Source: Phellopilus nigrolimitatus
Lineage: Eukaryota > Basidiomycota > Agaricomycetes > Hymenochaetales > Hymenochaetaceae
Direction: 5' to 3'
Length of the DNA: 64,000 bases
Assembly: GCA_021029095.1 (NCBI GenBank)
Contig: JAJOHG010000011.1
Location: 1-64,000, forward strand
Shown: piece by piece, positions 12,446-23,303 of the stretch
Layout of the letters: every line of letters begins with the position of its first letter
Numbering within the stretch: the first letter of the stretch is position 1
The notes under the pieces: generated by a model
Seen by the model: only the letters and a program-made list of their open reading frames with translations
Databases searched by the model: none
Told to the model about the DNA's origin: nothing
Translations under genes and position numbers: made by a program

Positions 12446-13235
12446 ATGAACAAGTCGCAGTTTTATCTTTCGGAATGTGCGCAGTCGGCGGAAAGGTCTC
12501 CCATGTGTTTTAAGCTGGGTGCAGTTATGGTCAAGGGCGGGAAGGTTATCTCATCGGGCTACAATCACCATCGACCGCATTACGACGGCTTAGATGTGCG
12601 CAAGCACGGCCATCGCAAGCCAGTCTCCATGCACGCCGAAATGCATGCCATCTTCACTCTCACGGGCATGTCCCCTTCTTTCAAGAAGCAGGTTCAAGGC
12701 ATCGAGCGGCGGGTTCCACAGCGTACATCAACAAAACCAAGGCGAACACCAGCAGCATCAACAGGGAGAGGAGAAAGAGCCGAACAACGGTCGCAGATCC
12801 CCAAAGGGTGCACCGCTCCTGAGAGGCGTCTCTCAGGGGCCTGGACTTACCAAGCGCATGGCGAAGTTGAGGGTGGGGAAGAAGTGTGTCAAGCGGCCGT
12901 CGTCGAGCGGACGCGGCCGAGGGAAGCAGGGTTCCTCGTCGTCAACGAGCGAGAACAGCAGCAGTGGCGGCGAAGCCAGCGGAAGCGAGAGCTCTGGAAG
13001 GGACACACCTGCCCGGGCCTCCTCGCCTACGCCTGAGGGGTTCGTTAACGTTCAAATGGAAATCGGAGGGAAGGGTGCACGGTGGGATCAACGACGGCGA
13101 GATCCGAGGGCGAATGGAGCGGACATTTATGTGGCGAGGATAACGAAGAGTGGGTGTGGCAATGCGCGGCCTTGTTGGCGTTGCCTGGAGTGGTGTAAAT
13201 GGGCGGGGATCAAGCGGATCTTTCATTGGAACTGA
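12446..13235 (+). CDS. Zinc-dependent cytidine/dCMP deaminase-like protein
   Basis: Two exons, 12446-12712 and 12765-13235, give about 245 residues. The cytidine/deoxycytidylate deaminase fold is indicated by the zinc ligand/catalytic motif MHAEMHAIF (HAE, about residues 70-78) and by the second zinc motif PCWRCLEWC near the C-terminus, followed by a GIKRIFHWN strand. Between them sits a Ser/Gly/Lys-rich insert of more than 100 residues where the family usually has about 25-35, so the two halves of the active site are far apart in sequence. The intron (52 nt, donor GTTCCA) is inferred because the reading frame changes at this point; the donor is weak, so a frameshift is the alternative. Substrate cannot be told: free nucleotide, tRNA or DNA are all possible for the superfamily. 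Confidence 0.75.
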
Positions 13236-13757
13236 AGAAATACATCAATTTGACGTGGTGAAAGTTAACAACGCTCCGACGGACCAGTACGAAACTCACG
13301 CTGATAACCGTTTGTTTGCTGGTCTTGTACGTCTTCCAATTGTTCAATTCCCTAAACTTACTGACCGAGTCCTTCCTTTCTTCTAGGGTTGGTAATATTT
13401 ATTTATTTCATGTTGTTGTCCTAGGTTTTTTCGGTCAATTGTCCTTCCTTGTATTGTGCGTTATAGATTGTATTTCTTTCTGGCCGGATATGACATGGAC
13501 ATGAAGCACAGATTTCTGTCCCACGTCGTACGCCTACGTCAGTATCTATTATATCTTCGCGTCCATTTTCTCGATCCTAATGTTGGTAAACTAATAACTG
13601 CATCACGCGGCGAGATTTTTAGCCTTTCTCGCATAACAACTGTTCTTCATCCTCACGTCATGGATGGTGGAGTTACTAATGCGGGAAATAATGATGTCGT
13701 TTATGAGGCATCTAATTAGCTGTGGCCTATATGACGGCTAGTGGCTTTATTCCGTGC
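13236..13757. other. Convergent intergenic region
   Basis: AT-richer DNA between the 3' ends of the deaminase gene and the unknown gene on the other strand. Only short frames; no repeats or RNA genes were recognised. Confidence 0.5.
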
Positions 13758-14356
13758 CTAACAGCAGCCTTCCTTTGACCTGCGCTTACTCTGGCTTGGC
13801 AGATCTACATCGAATATGAGACGGCGGTGTATAGTAGCACCTTCCCCCACTTCAGGCCTCTCTTCGAGCACCTCCCTTGCCATTTCACGCATTCTGCATC
13901 TTTCATCGTCCCCTAGTTCGCGACCTACACCCCTCCAACACGCCTTTACTAGGCCTAGAAGCCTCGAAGTCATCTGGAAGTCCTTGAGCGCACCCACTGC
14001 GCGTGGACGATCGATATACAGAGCACATGTGGTAACCACCTGGCTGCTTGGCCCGAGCAAGAAACTGATGTTTGGAGGTTTCATGTCTATAGTAAGTTAC
14101 ATCTCGAACGCGAGATAGTAATCCCATCGTGAGATAGGGCACTTGAGCATAGAATAGCCGCGCTGACCTGCGTCCATACCAAATTTTCCGTTTCGAATTG
14201 GGAAGGTCACTAATCTGCAGTTTTGTTCGGGTTTTCTCAGTACCCACAAGTTCACCTAGACACAGTATGACCCAGCTGTCGAAGCAGATTTGCGTCCTCT
14301 TCTTTAGACCCAAAGTGAGCAATGTAGTATACCTGCTCCGGGACAGCATAACCCAT
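13758..14356 (-). CDS. Conserved-looking hypothetical protein, 166 aa
   Basis: Three proposed exons, 14356-14256, 14214-14101 and 14043-13758, join in frame to 166 residues. The middle exon reads as well-formed protein (IRNGKFGMDAGQRGYSML, then WDYYLAFE), and the last exon continues as VVTTCALYIDRPRAVGALKD and a charged helical tail. No signal peptide or membrane segment is seen and I do not recognise the family. The first intron would be only 41 nt, short even here, so the first exon and start codon are uncertain; the second intron is a normal 57 nt. Support comes from frame continuity across both introns and protein-like composition, not from a known domain. Confidence 0.5.
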
Positions 14357-15032
14357 GGCTTTGAAGTCAATTCGGTATGGAGAAAGACTGAATCTTGTAA
14401 GCCTTAAACACAAGATTTTGTTACAATGATGCGAGGTTCGGTAGTGAAATTTTGAAAATTGAACCAATCACCTGCTGAGTCGACCCAAATGTTTAGACAA
14501 CGAAAGCCACAAAAGCACCACATATATGTGTGTTAAATATTCGACATATTCGTAAGACCCAAGAAAAGAAGAGATGAACTCAATGGAATGAGTTTGGACT
14601 GAAAAAGAATGTGAGAGGATTCTGGATTTGGTCGCTTCATGCTACCATCTCAGTTTTTTTCAGATCACAAGCAGCCCATTTCATGCAGTGTCTTGACAGC
14701 TACAGATGATAAGCAATGAAATAACTGTCTCTGTGCTGGAAAACTGCAATAAATACGTACACATATAACCCTTAATTTGAGCCTCATCGACCTCTTCATT
14801 GTGAAGAGTATCAGTTAAAAGTAACTTGCATTTACTTGATTACCAATTACATCAGGTATAGACCTTCGCGTCGCGAGCGTCACGTGATGATACTTTTCCT
14901 TCACGTGGTCATAAATCGAGCTAACCTACATCGAAATAAAGACCTGCTCAACAATCCTCCAACCTGTTGTGAGATCAAAATAAGACGAAAATGCATAAAC
15001 TGGCATGGGCTTTGCACAAAAAAAGCCGTAAG
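14357..15032. other. Intergenic region, nothing recognised
   Basis: AT-rich stretch between the unknown 166-aa gene and the tRNA gene. It contains CACGTGA-type palindromes near 14880-14907. No coding frame of interest. Confidence 0.5.
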
Positions 15033-15134
15033 AACCTCAGACGGGACTCGAACCCGCAACCTTAGCCTATTACGTAATCATTCGATGGTTCGAGTCCGTA
15101 GGAAAGCTACGCGCTACCATTGCGCTACAGAGGC
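15033..15134 (-). tRNA. tRNA-Arg(CCU) with a 30-nt intron
   Basis: Read on the minus strand, the sequence folds as a cloverleaf: acceptor GCCTCTG against CTGAGGT (one G-U and one U-U pair), D stem GCGC/GCGC with an AATGGTA loop, anticodon stem TAGCT/GGCTA and T stem GCGGG/CCCGT around TTCGAGT. The anticodon loop is TT-CCT-A plus A38 once a 30-nt intron (15069-15098) is removed from its usual place after position 37. Anticodon CCU reads AGG (Arg). No CCA is encoded, as expected for eukaryotic nuclear tRNA genes. It is transcribed away from the small membrane-protein gene, whose start lies 154 bp beyond. Confidence 0.88.
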
Positions 15135-15287
15135 GTTTTCAAAGAGGCATGCACATAATTATACAAATAAGGAACTCTAAAGTTATATTTGCACGTGCTT
15201 GTAAATCATGCCCAAAACACCAAAGGTTGCCCGAAGGAGCATATCCAGACTCCGAACACAACCCAAGCACAAGTCACTGTAAGAAAT

Positions 15288-15802
15288 ATGGCACCCACAG
15301 GTGGTGAGCTTGCCGCCAGAACTATCTGCGAGTTTCATATTCATACTCTCTTAAGAACCGCGAGAATCGCCTAAACCACAGCCAATTGGAAACTTTCCGC
15401 TCATCTCGCTCTTCACCATCTGCACCGTCTGCGCTCTCTTCCTCCTCTGGCGGCGGGCGAACAGTCTGCGGACGGTCGTGGCGCACCAGTACGTTCGGGT
15501 TCCAATATGAGCCATATCAATGAATCTGGAATACTTGTGCTAACAATGCGTGGTGTGGATAACTTAGGCTCAAGACGTGGACGCGCGACGAGGGGCGCGT
15601 ACGGCTGTCGGAGGATGACGGGCCTCCTGCTCGCAGCTTCGTGGAAGACGACGAAGAGGATGATGCGGAGGATACGGAACCCCTGGCAGCACGCGTTGAG
15701 CGGTTACGTAGAAATGGCGTTGACAACCTCTCGCCGCCGGCCCTGCCGCCGAAAGACGCAAACTCTAGTCCCAGCCGTACAGGAGGCGATCCGCTGACAT
15801 AG
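15288..15802 (+). CDS. Small single-pass membrane protein, 127 aa
   Basis: Three exons, 15288-15303 (16 nt), 15356-15488 and 15568-15802, join in frame with canonical donors GTGAGC and GTACGT. A short Pro-rich N-terminus leads into a hydrophobic segment, FPLISLFTICTVCALFLLW (about residues 20-38), followed by positive charges (RRANSLR). This suggests one transmembrane helix with the C-terminus on the cytosolic side. The tail starts LKTWTRDEGRVRLSEDD, then becomes highly acidic and ends Pro/Ser-rich. No catalytic motif or known family was recognised. The splice pattern and the abrupt protein-like composition in the spliced frame are the evidence. Confidence 0.65.
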
Positions 15803-16443
15803 TACATGTGTGACTGGCTCTGTTCTACGTTTTGGTATCCGGTACGTAAGTCGCAATGCACTTGATAAGTTTGATTTTTGACTGAAAGTTTAAACATAAA
15901 TGCTACCTGTTCACAGATTCCTGCTTTCTTCCAACGAGTCTCTCTCCCTCTCGTCTGACAGTTTTGTATATTGATCGCAAAGAACGGACATTATCTCATT
16001 TCCTCTCTAGTTATCGCTGCGCTCGCTGCTACTTAAGTATTGTATCTAATACATTTATTTCCCTAAGAACACCTGGTGATTCGAAATAAGCACCGGCAAA
16101 TAATAATAATAATATCCCTTTTCGATAAAGAATGTGAAATCGTTACGAACGTGGAATCGTTACAATTGAGAGGGTGAGCGGGTATCAAGATCGAAAGGAC
16201 TCAATGCTTGGAGACATTTTACGAAGACACTTAGTCGGTCCCGAATATATGTTGACCGCATTATGCAGTCCTTAGACCACGTCCGGCTGTGGCGGGAACA
16301 GATCGCATTGGAAACATGATTGCAAACTAATTACATACACGATAGCTTGCGACGAAGAGAAAGGCAAAAGGAACAGGAAAGAAAAAGAAAGAAAACTATA
16401 ACATGGCAAAATCATAAGCAAATCATCAATCATCGACTGCTCC
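15803..16443. other. Convergent intergenic region
   Basis: AT-rich 3' flanks of the small membrane protein gene (+) and the nucleoporin gene (-). A short AAT repeat lies near 16100. Nothing else was recognised. Confidence 0.5.
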
Positions 16444-19400
16444 TCAAAAGTGGTCTACAGTGAATGTCCATTTCCCCTCCTTCATAACGTAACCCTCAAA
16501 GTGGGTATGCTTCATGTTCCGGAGACGCTTCAGGTGCTTTATGAACAGCGGGTGTTTCTCATCTTTGATCGGTTCGCGGGTCGCCTTGTCGATAGGCCAG
16601 CACCCAAGTAGCGCGATGCGCGCGCGCACGTTGATGCCTTCGCCCGGTGGCGGCTTAACATCGTCTCCCTCCACCGCATCTGGGTACACGCACACCTCCT
16701 GGTTGTCAATTTCTACGAGCCGACCTAGCAAGGCACTCAATCGGGGTAGGGCCGTCAGGTCCACCGGTTCGAGGAACTGCACCTCCCCGAAGCCCTTCCG
16801 CCCGACGACGAGGCCCGAGAACGAGGACAGCTGTCCGTTGCTCAAGGAGCGCAGTACGTCCAATGACGGCTTCACCCAATAATCGCCCTCCTGTGGTTCC
16901 GTTGAGTCCTTCTCAAGTGGAGCAGATTTCTTCCCAGGCGACGCAGAAGGTACCGGAGATGCTGGTGGTGGTCTCGGCGCGGCGTTTGAAAAGAGTTCCT
17001 TCTCGCGCGCAGCTACACTCATCGCAGGGTTGAACGTCGGCTTTGCGTCAGCCGCCGACGCGCTCCTAGCGTTGGAACGCCCGAACACCTGGCTCGGGTC
17101 CATTTTCTTGTCCAAGATGAGTTTCTTTGGGCTTGACTTTCCGTCATTGCCAAGTCCTGCGTTACCAAGGAACGCTTCGGGCCCAAGCAAGTTTCTGCCT
17201 CTACCATCGCCTCTGCTCAGTGCAGGCGAGCTTGGCGCGTTTGACGATAGGGTCATCGTCGACGATAAACCACTGTTTCTACTCAATCCGGCCGAAGATT
17301 GTGAGAAACCGAAACCGCGCAGCTTCCCACCCCCGCCGAGACGCGACGTAGACATGCCAAGCGGTGAGCGAGTTGGAATGTCGACGAAGTAGCTCGTCGC
17401 TTTCTTTGGCGGCGGTTCAAGAGACGTTGACCGTGCGCCGGACTGTAACAGGCTGAAGATTGGAAGGTTTGTTTGCACGGGCTGCGCGACGGATGCGGTC
17501 AACATACCCGCACCCTGCGCACCCCCAGTGCCTGCGGTAGATGCTCCGAAACCACCGTTTGGTCCGCCAAGCACACTCCCGCCGAAGATCGAGTTGCCCA
17601 TGCCATTTGTGGACGGCTGCGCGGCCGATTGCCCAAACATGTTTGTGGTTGGTGGCTTTTGGCCGAATAGCGTTGAGCCGCCAAACGCATTTGTCCCGGC
17701 AGCTGGCTGGGCAGTTGACTGACCGAACGGATTGCTAAAACCGCCAGGTTGTGGTTGCGTCGTGCCCGCATTTGCTGGCTGGCTGTTCTGCCCGAAAAGT
17801 CCACCTCCGCCAAATGCTACAACAAAGAACGTCAGAACTTTGCATTAACCATGAATAAGACCTGAAAAACACACCTGACTTATTCTGATTGTTATTGCCA
17901 AATAGACCTGTCCCCCCACCGCCTCCAAAGAGGCCACTCGTGGTTGGTTGGTTGGTTGGCTGACCGAAAACTAACATGCAAAACAAGTTCAATCACATCA
18001 CTGTTACTATTTATACGAGATACACTCACGTCCAGTAGATGGCTGCGTCTGATTCTGCGGTTGACCCGGTTGAGGTTGCTGCTGGTTGCTATTTTGTCCG
18101 AAGAGGCCACTGCCAGCGGTGCCACCACCAAATAATCCCGTCGACGGCTGCTGTGGCTGCTGAGCCTGACTGTTGTTTTGGCCAAAGAGGCCAAAACCAC
18201 TTGTTGGCTGTTGGTTCGCAGGCTGCCCAAACACGGAGGGTTTCAACAAGTTGTTATTATTATTTGCACCTAGAGAACCGTGAGCTCAGAGACAGCCGGA
18301 AACTTGCAAGTACATAAAATACACACCGAAGGAGCCAAATGCACTTGTCGTGCCCTGAGGCTGGCTCGCAGGTTGGCCGAATGCATTCCCAGTTGTACCA
18401 GTCTGTTGAGCAGGTTGCTGGTTGCTCTGGCCAAACGCGCCACCTGTGCCGAATGCATTTGTGCCCGCTGTCGTCGAGCCGAACGTGCCAAACGGTTTGG
18501 GCTGATTATTCTGCCCAAAGGTGCCTCCGCCACCAAAAGCGCTCGGTGCGGGCTGCTGCTGATTCGCATTTTGCCCAAACGCTCCCGTACCGCCACCAAA
18601 TACACTCGGTGCTGGAGTTTGCTGAGGCTGGGCATTGTTCTGGCCAAACGTACCGAACGCACTTGTGCCCGTCCCTCCGCCAAATGCCGACGGCTGCGAC
18701 GCCGCAGGCTGTCCAAACCCGCCAAATCCACTCGCCGGCTGCGGCGTTGGGTTTTGCTGCGGCTGTGTGCTATTCTGCCCAAACCCACCAAACGCGCTCG
18801 TGCTCGCGGCAGGCTGCCCAAAGGTAGAAGTCGCCGACTGTGCGGGCTGGTTGAGCCCGAAGGTAGCGGATTGTCCGAACCCGCCTGCGGTTTTGCGCCC
18901 CTGTGCGTAGTCTTGAACACGGACCTCCTGCGAAAGGATTAGATTAGAGTTAGGAATCAATAACATCCATACTTCTAGAAGAAAATACACACCTCAAACG
19001 ATGTGCCCCGATATGCGGGCATCATACTGATGCTTTGGTAATGCAGAGTAACCGACGATGGTCCACCAGTAGCCGGATCTTTTTCCGTGTATGCAACATA
19101 CGGCGGGTTCGAAGATCCGGTCGTGACGGGCGCGGTATTCATATCTGCGGTCGCAGCTGGGCCTATTAGGTGCGCAGCACCAGAGTTACCTGTCAGTGCT
19201 CGCTCTCAAACATCTAACGAAAGGTAAGGAATGAAAACGAGTTGAGCACCCGCTCACCTGTCGATGTGCTCCCAAAAGCGCCCGCTGGCGCAGCCGGTTT
19301 TGCCCCGAACAACCCGCTACCAAACGCGCTCGTTGTCCCCGATGGCTGGCCAAACGCGGATGTGCCTGTGCCGGCCGCATTGGTCTGCCCAAACGCGCCT

Positions 19401-19984
19401 GCGCCGCCACTGCCGAACGCAGGTGTCGGGGCAGTCGCCCCAGTTGTGCCGCCACCAAATCCACCGAACCCCGAAGGCCTGGTGCCGAACGCAGATGTAC
19501 CGCCGCCGCCGAACGTACCTGATCCAAAGTCATCAGTTTGGTTTCGCGTTGAGACGGACTATTGCATTAACTGAGACGCACCGAAGCCAGACGTACCAGT
19601 CGTGTTATTATTCGTCGTTCCTCCAAACATCGGATTCACTGCTGGTGGCTGCTGCTGCTGTGGGTTATTCTGTCCAAACGTACCACCACCGAATGCTGCG
19701 GATTAGATCGAGGTAGAAATAGGAGAACAAGGTGTGAGCCACGAGCCGCAAGCGTGGACGCCCGCAATAAAATCAAGGAAAACCCAAATACGAAAACGAG
19801 CATCGCCAAATAGTCAGCGTGGGCACACCAACACGGCAAGCTCAGACGCACCGCCTGTTCCACCGGTTCCGAACCCGCTAGGTTGGCCAAAGGCCGACGG
19901 GGCCTGCTGCGGTTGCTGCGGTTGTTGCGGTTGTTGCTGTTGGTTCTGCTGGGGCTGACCCCAGGCGGAAGTAGTGTTAAACAT
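16444..19984 (-). CDS. NUP98: NUP98/NUP116-family FG nucleoporin with GLEBS and autoproteolytic domain
   Basis: Eight exons join in frame to about 1004 residues: 19984-19852, 19695-19582, 19518-19258, 19189-18993, 18927-18327, 18269-18030, 17970-17875 and 17816-16444. The N-terminal two thirds is a Gln/Asn/Gly/Thr-rich field of FG and GLFG repeats (AFGQ, GLFG, FGGG). It is interrupted by a GLEBS-like segment at about residues 175-240 (NPPYVAYTEKDPATGG; MMPAYRGTSFEEVRVQDY), which binds the mRNA-export factor Rae1/Gle2 in this family. The C-terminal 150 residues form the nucleoporin autoproteolytic/RNA-binding-like domain (YWVKPSLDVLRSL ... GYVMKEGKWTFTVDHF). Here the stop codon follows directly after His-Phe, the residues before the usual scissile bond, so there is no C-terminal fused NUP96 part. 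It lies in tandem with FES1, 178 bp downstream of it. Confidence 0.92.
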
Positions 19985-20110
19985 CGCGGGAGAGAAAGAG
20001 ATGAACGTCGACACAAGATTCAGCTTCGACAACGCGCCTCAAAATCCAAGCGTGCGAAAGCAAGCCACGCGATTAGATGAGTCAGCGAATAGGTTATCGT
20101 ATTACAATTT

Positions 20111-20137
20111 CAAGTCAAGTCAAGTCAAGTCAAGTCA
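20111..20137. repeat. (CAAGT)5 microsatellite
   Basis: Five exact CAAGT units lie between the FES1 stop and the nucleoporin start, so they fall in the nucleoporin promoter or 5' UTR. Confidence 0.85.
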
Positions 20138-20162
20138 GAACGTCTAATTATGAATGATCGAG

Positions 20163-21538
20163 TCAAGCGGAAGTCAGTGCCCTCTGTAATGTATCCAGCT
20201 CTTCACTTCCAAGATCCCAATTCTCCCCCTTGCCTCTCCGCTCCTGAATCCAACTTAGTAGCACCTCCTTGTCATTATCTTCCAGTTCCCCCCTCGCAGA
20301 AGTCAAATACGTATAGAATAGCCTGAAAGATATAAGCATATGAAGCGAAAAGAATGTCGCGAAATACAGATACCTGACGAGCTTTTCCTCCAAATCTGCG
20401 TCACCTTCTTCATCGCCGTCCTTTCCATGTGGTATCGGATTGACCAAACCCTGCACTAGATCGGCCGTAATTCCATGCTCTTGAAGGGCGGCAGAGGTGA
20501 TTTCGGCTGTTGCGGTCGACTCTGATGTCATCCCTGCGTGCGAGTTGGGGTAGTCCGGTTGTTGAGGCTCATCGTTATTTTGTATGCCTGTGCCGTGCAT
20601 ACGGACGCCAGAAGGATCGGAAGCAGATGGAGACGAAGGAGTAAAAGCAGAGGATAGGAGTAAACTGCTTAGTAGGAAGACAGTTTTCCGGCGGACAGTG
20701 ATATCCGGGTCTACATTTATCGAAATAACCGTTAGCACACTTTTCCCCTAGATTTATTACGAAAAAGAGCGAAAGTCATCGCTCACCTGCCAATGCAGTT
20801 TTAAGTACCTTCCACCCGGCAGACTCTTCCAACAGCTTCACGCCACGCGCATTATGTTTCAACAGACCGCTCAGTGCATACACTGCCTTCGAGCGCGTCC
20901 CAGACGAAGATTCATTAGGCGCTAAACGCTCGAGGATCTTGGATAGCGGAGAATTAGGAAGGGGGATGTACTTTTCATTCAGGTTAGGATAGAGACATTA
21001 TGAGAAGAAGCAAAGCCATACAGCATTCTGAGCAGCCGGGTTATTCTGAGCAGCGGTGCCAATGATCCAGAGAACGGCGGAACGAATTTTATCGCTCGAT
21101 GAAGGCGATGTGAGTAGCTCCTGCAAGGGTGGCCACATGTCCATTTTTCCGATGTCTGAAGGTGCAGAGTAGCGCATACAGTCAATAAACCTGACAACAG
21201 AATTTTGACTTGTTTTACTTGGCACATACTAATGGCATTGTCGATATTTTCTACAAGCTAAGTAGAGATACCACATACTGTCAACAAATGCGAACAAGCA
21301 AAGACAAAGTAGCGCGCACCATCTCAAAATCGTCCAATGCCTGTAGCCGGTCATCCTCATTCTTCTCCACGTCAGTTGCAACCGCGAGAGCATCCTTCAT
21401 GAGCTCGCTCTCCGGGCGGCCCATAAGGACATTGATGATCTCTGGGTCTATCTGCTTTGGCTGCTGAGAAGAACCGTCGCCGCCGTTACCGCCCGTTCTG
21501 TCAGTGTTTTCGATGGACCATCGTAGTAAAGATTGCAT
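20163..21538 (-). CDS. FES1: Hsp70 nucleotide exchange factor FES1
   Basis: Six exons join in frame to 353 residues: 21538-21320, 21257-21230, 21155-21022, 20970-20787, 20710-20374 and 20322-20163. The N-terminus (MQSLLRWSIENT ... IDPEIINVLMG) and the armadillo-type stretch LDDFEM/LVENIDNA/IGKMDMWPPLQELL ... AVLWIIGTAAQNNPAAQNA match the Fes1/HspBP1 family. That family embraces the Hsp70 nucleotide-binding lobe and releases ADP in the cytosol. The C-terminal part has a Ser/Asp-rich acidic linker before a final helical segment. Exon 2 is only 28 nt. No lesion is seen. Length is slightly above the yeast protein because of the linker. Confidence 0.92.
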
Positions 21539-21633
21539 ATCTGGTTGTTCGTCCTTTTGCTACTCTTCTGAAGGTATAGAACGAGAAATTTTTGTAAAAT
21601 CCAGGTGTAGTAGTTTGATGATTTTACAGGAAG

Positions 21634-21809
21634 ATGGAGTACAACTTTGAGCTGCCGATGTCGTTCATCCTACACGGTTTCCTGGATGTGGCGGAAGGCT
21701 CTCGAATCTGGAAAAAGATTATTTGTTCTGCTTTGCATGTCACGTGTCGTATGCATTTGCTTCGAGTTTTTCTCGGGAGCTCTTCTCTTTCACGTCGACA
21801 GCGCTCATG
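21634..21809 (+). CDS. Possible first exon of an unrecognised gene
   Basis: From the ATG at 21634 the frame reads 58 codons (MEYNFELPMSFILHGFLDVA, then an Arg-rich helix-like end) and stops exactly at a good donor, GTGAGT. A possible next exon begins after TCTAAGCAG at about 22021 and runs to another donor, GTAAGT, near 22087, but no further chain was found. It is divergent from FES1 by only about 95 bp. This may be a decayed gene or a chance frame. Confidence 0.25.
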
Positions 21810-22812
21810 GTGAGTCTTGTTTTGCTGATTTCGCGATCGCGTCCCTTGCATCGGGAAGAGCACATGATGATTTGATACAAACCATACTAAACTTTACCAC
21901 ATTCCGAATCATCCGTGTGGACCACCAAAATTTCAGCCTTGTCTGATGCTCTACCCTTCCCTTCCCTTTTCTGTGTTAAATCTTGTTTTGAAAAGCTCGA
22001 CTGACAAGTCGTTCTAAGCAGGCATTCTGAATCGATATTCGGCCAGTATCTTGGGATGCATGAGGGTTGTCAAGAGTCGTTCATCACCGGGTAAGTCCTT
22101 ATCTCCTTGTTCAATACACGTTCACTATCCATTCAATCTATTTTCTGTGATGAGCATACTCACCGATGGGCGGACACGAAGCCAATCCCATTCAACCTCC
22201 CTGTGTACAAAGTTGGGAGGGGGCGCGGCACTTGTTGATATTCATCGCGTTATCTGACTTCCATTTGGTTTTCCCCCTCTTTCTCTTCTGTCTCTGATCC
22301 TATATTCGTTCGATGTCAGTGCTGACTGCAATTCTCTCAGGAATTGGATTTTCGGGATGTGTATATTTCCGTCCATGTAAGCTGAGAATACGCGCATAGG
22401 TACTTGGAATGAAAATGCGATAAATAAATCGCGAGGCAACTTGACTATCAGACAAGCGAAACAACCTGACTGCAAAAGCTTGATCATTGGACTGGGAAAC
22501 AAACCACAATGCCTTGTTTTATAAACTCTTTGTTTAAATACTCTCTCTCTAGAGTTACCTGTCTGTTGATGTTCCTGAATACATGACCTGGTGTAAAATC
22601 CACCGTGCATATCATGCTGTCCATACGAATACTCCGTCACCTGAGCATTTGTCCATAAAACCCGTTTTTGTCCCCAGTATATGCTTATCGAGCCATCCAA
22701 AGACATCAAGAGATCGCAGTGATTTCTCATGGAGGGCGCACGCCTTTTCTGCGCCGTAGCAGCCAAGAGGGTTGTCATATAATCCAGTAACTTATTGATA
22801 GCTTTGGAGCTT

Positions 22813-23061
22813 TCATCTGCTGAACCTTATGGTTTGAGGGCGCTGGCTGGCAAACCAGTTCCACTGATCTCCAAGCTTCATATCATTGCCAGCAGCCAGC
22901 GTTAAGCTCGTCAGCGCTCTCAAACTCTTCAGAGCCTTCGTTACCTCGTGTACAAAGAAGTCTAAAAGCACGTCGACGTCCCCCTCTGCCTCGACAGCTC
23001 GAATCCACGCATCCCATCTGTGGAGCGCAGTAAGGAGCTCTCGCATAGTCCAGGCCTCATG
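22813..23061 (-). pseudogene. Possible orphan 3' coding fragment
   Basis: A minus-strand frame ending at 22813 reads as ordinary protein (HRWDAWIRAVEAEGDVDVLL, then a helical Leu-rich segment) but has no credible upstream exon; sequence just upstream is in other frames and leads into the MITE-like element. It is either the last exon of a broken gene or a chance frame. No family is recognised. Confidence 0.25.
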
Positions 23062-23303
23062 ACTCATCCTTGGGGAGCCCAGTAAAGCACAATACACATT
23101 AGTACCCGATTGCGCAACATGAGCTTGCGCGTATGGGAGCGAGCGTGATTGAAGGCTATGGAAGTTTCAGAGAGTTGCTTCGTGCGAAATGCGCAAGGTT
23201 CACCTTCCGAAGGGATAGTTTCGATGTCGCCGTCATCTTTCACAAGATGATGTTGAGTAATGTTTCTGAAGGGAGAACGGTAATACATGTAACTTCATGT
23301 AAG

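Larger units (their letters stand above)
21539..23303. other. Gene-poor region with doubtful coding fragments
   Basis: Apart from the two fragments listed separately (21634-21809 on + and 22813-23061 on -), no complete gene could be assembled. A minus-strand frame at 22242-22778 is open for 178 codons but reads poorly and has no recognised motif. Confidence 0.4.

Noticed and set aside
12446..13235. Frameshift in the deaminase gene
   Set aside because: A 52-nt intron (12713-12764) with acceptor CAACAG restores frame, so a lesion is not required, though the donor is weak.
22242..22778. 178-codon minus-strand frame as a gene
   Set aside because: No motif, no supported splice links and mixed composition; too weak to call.
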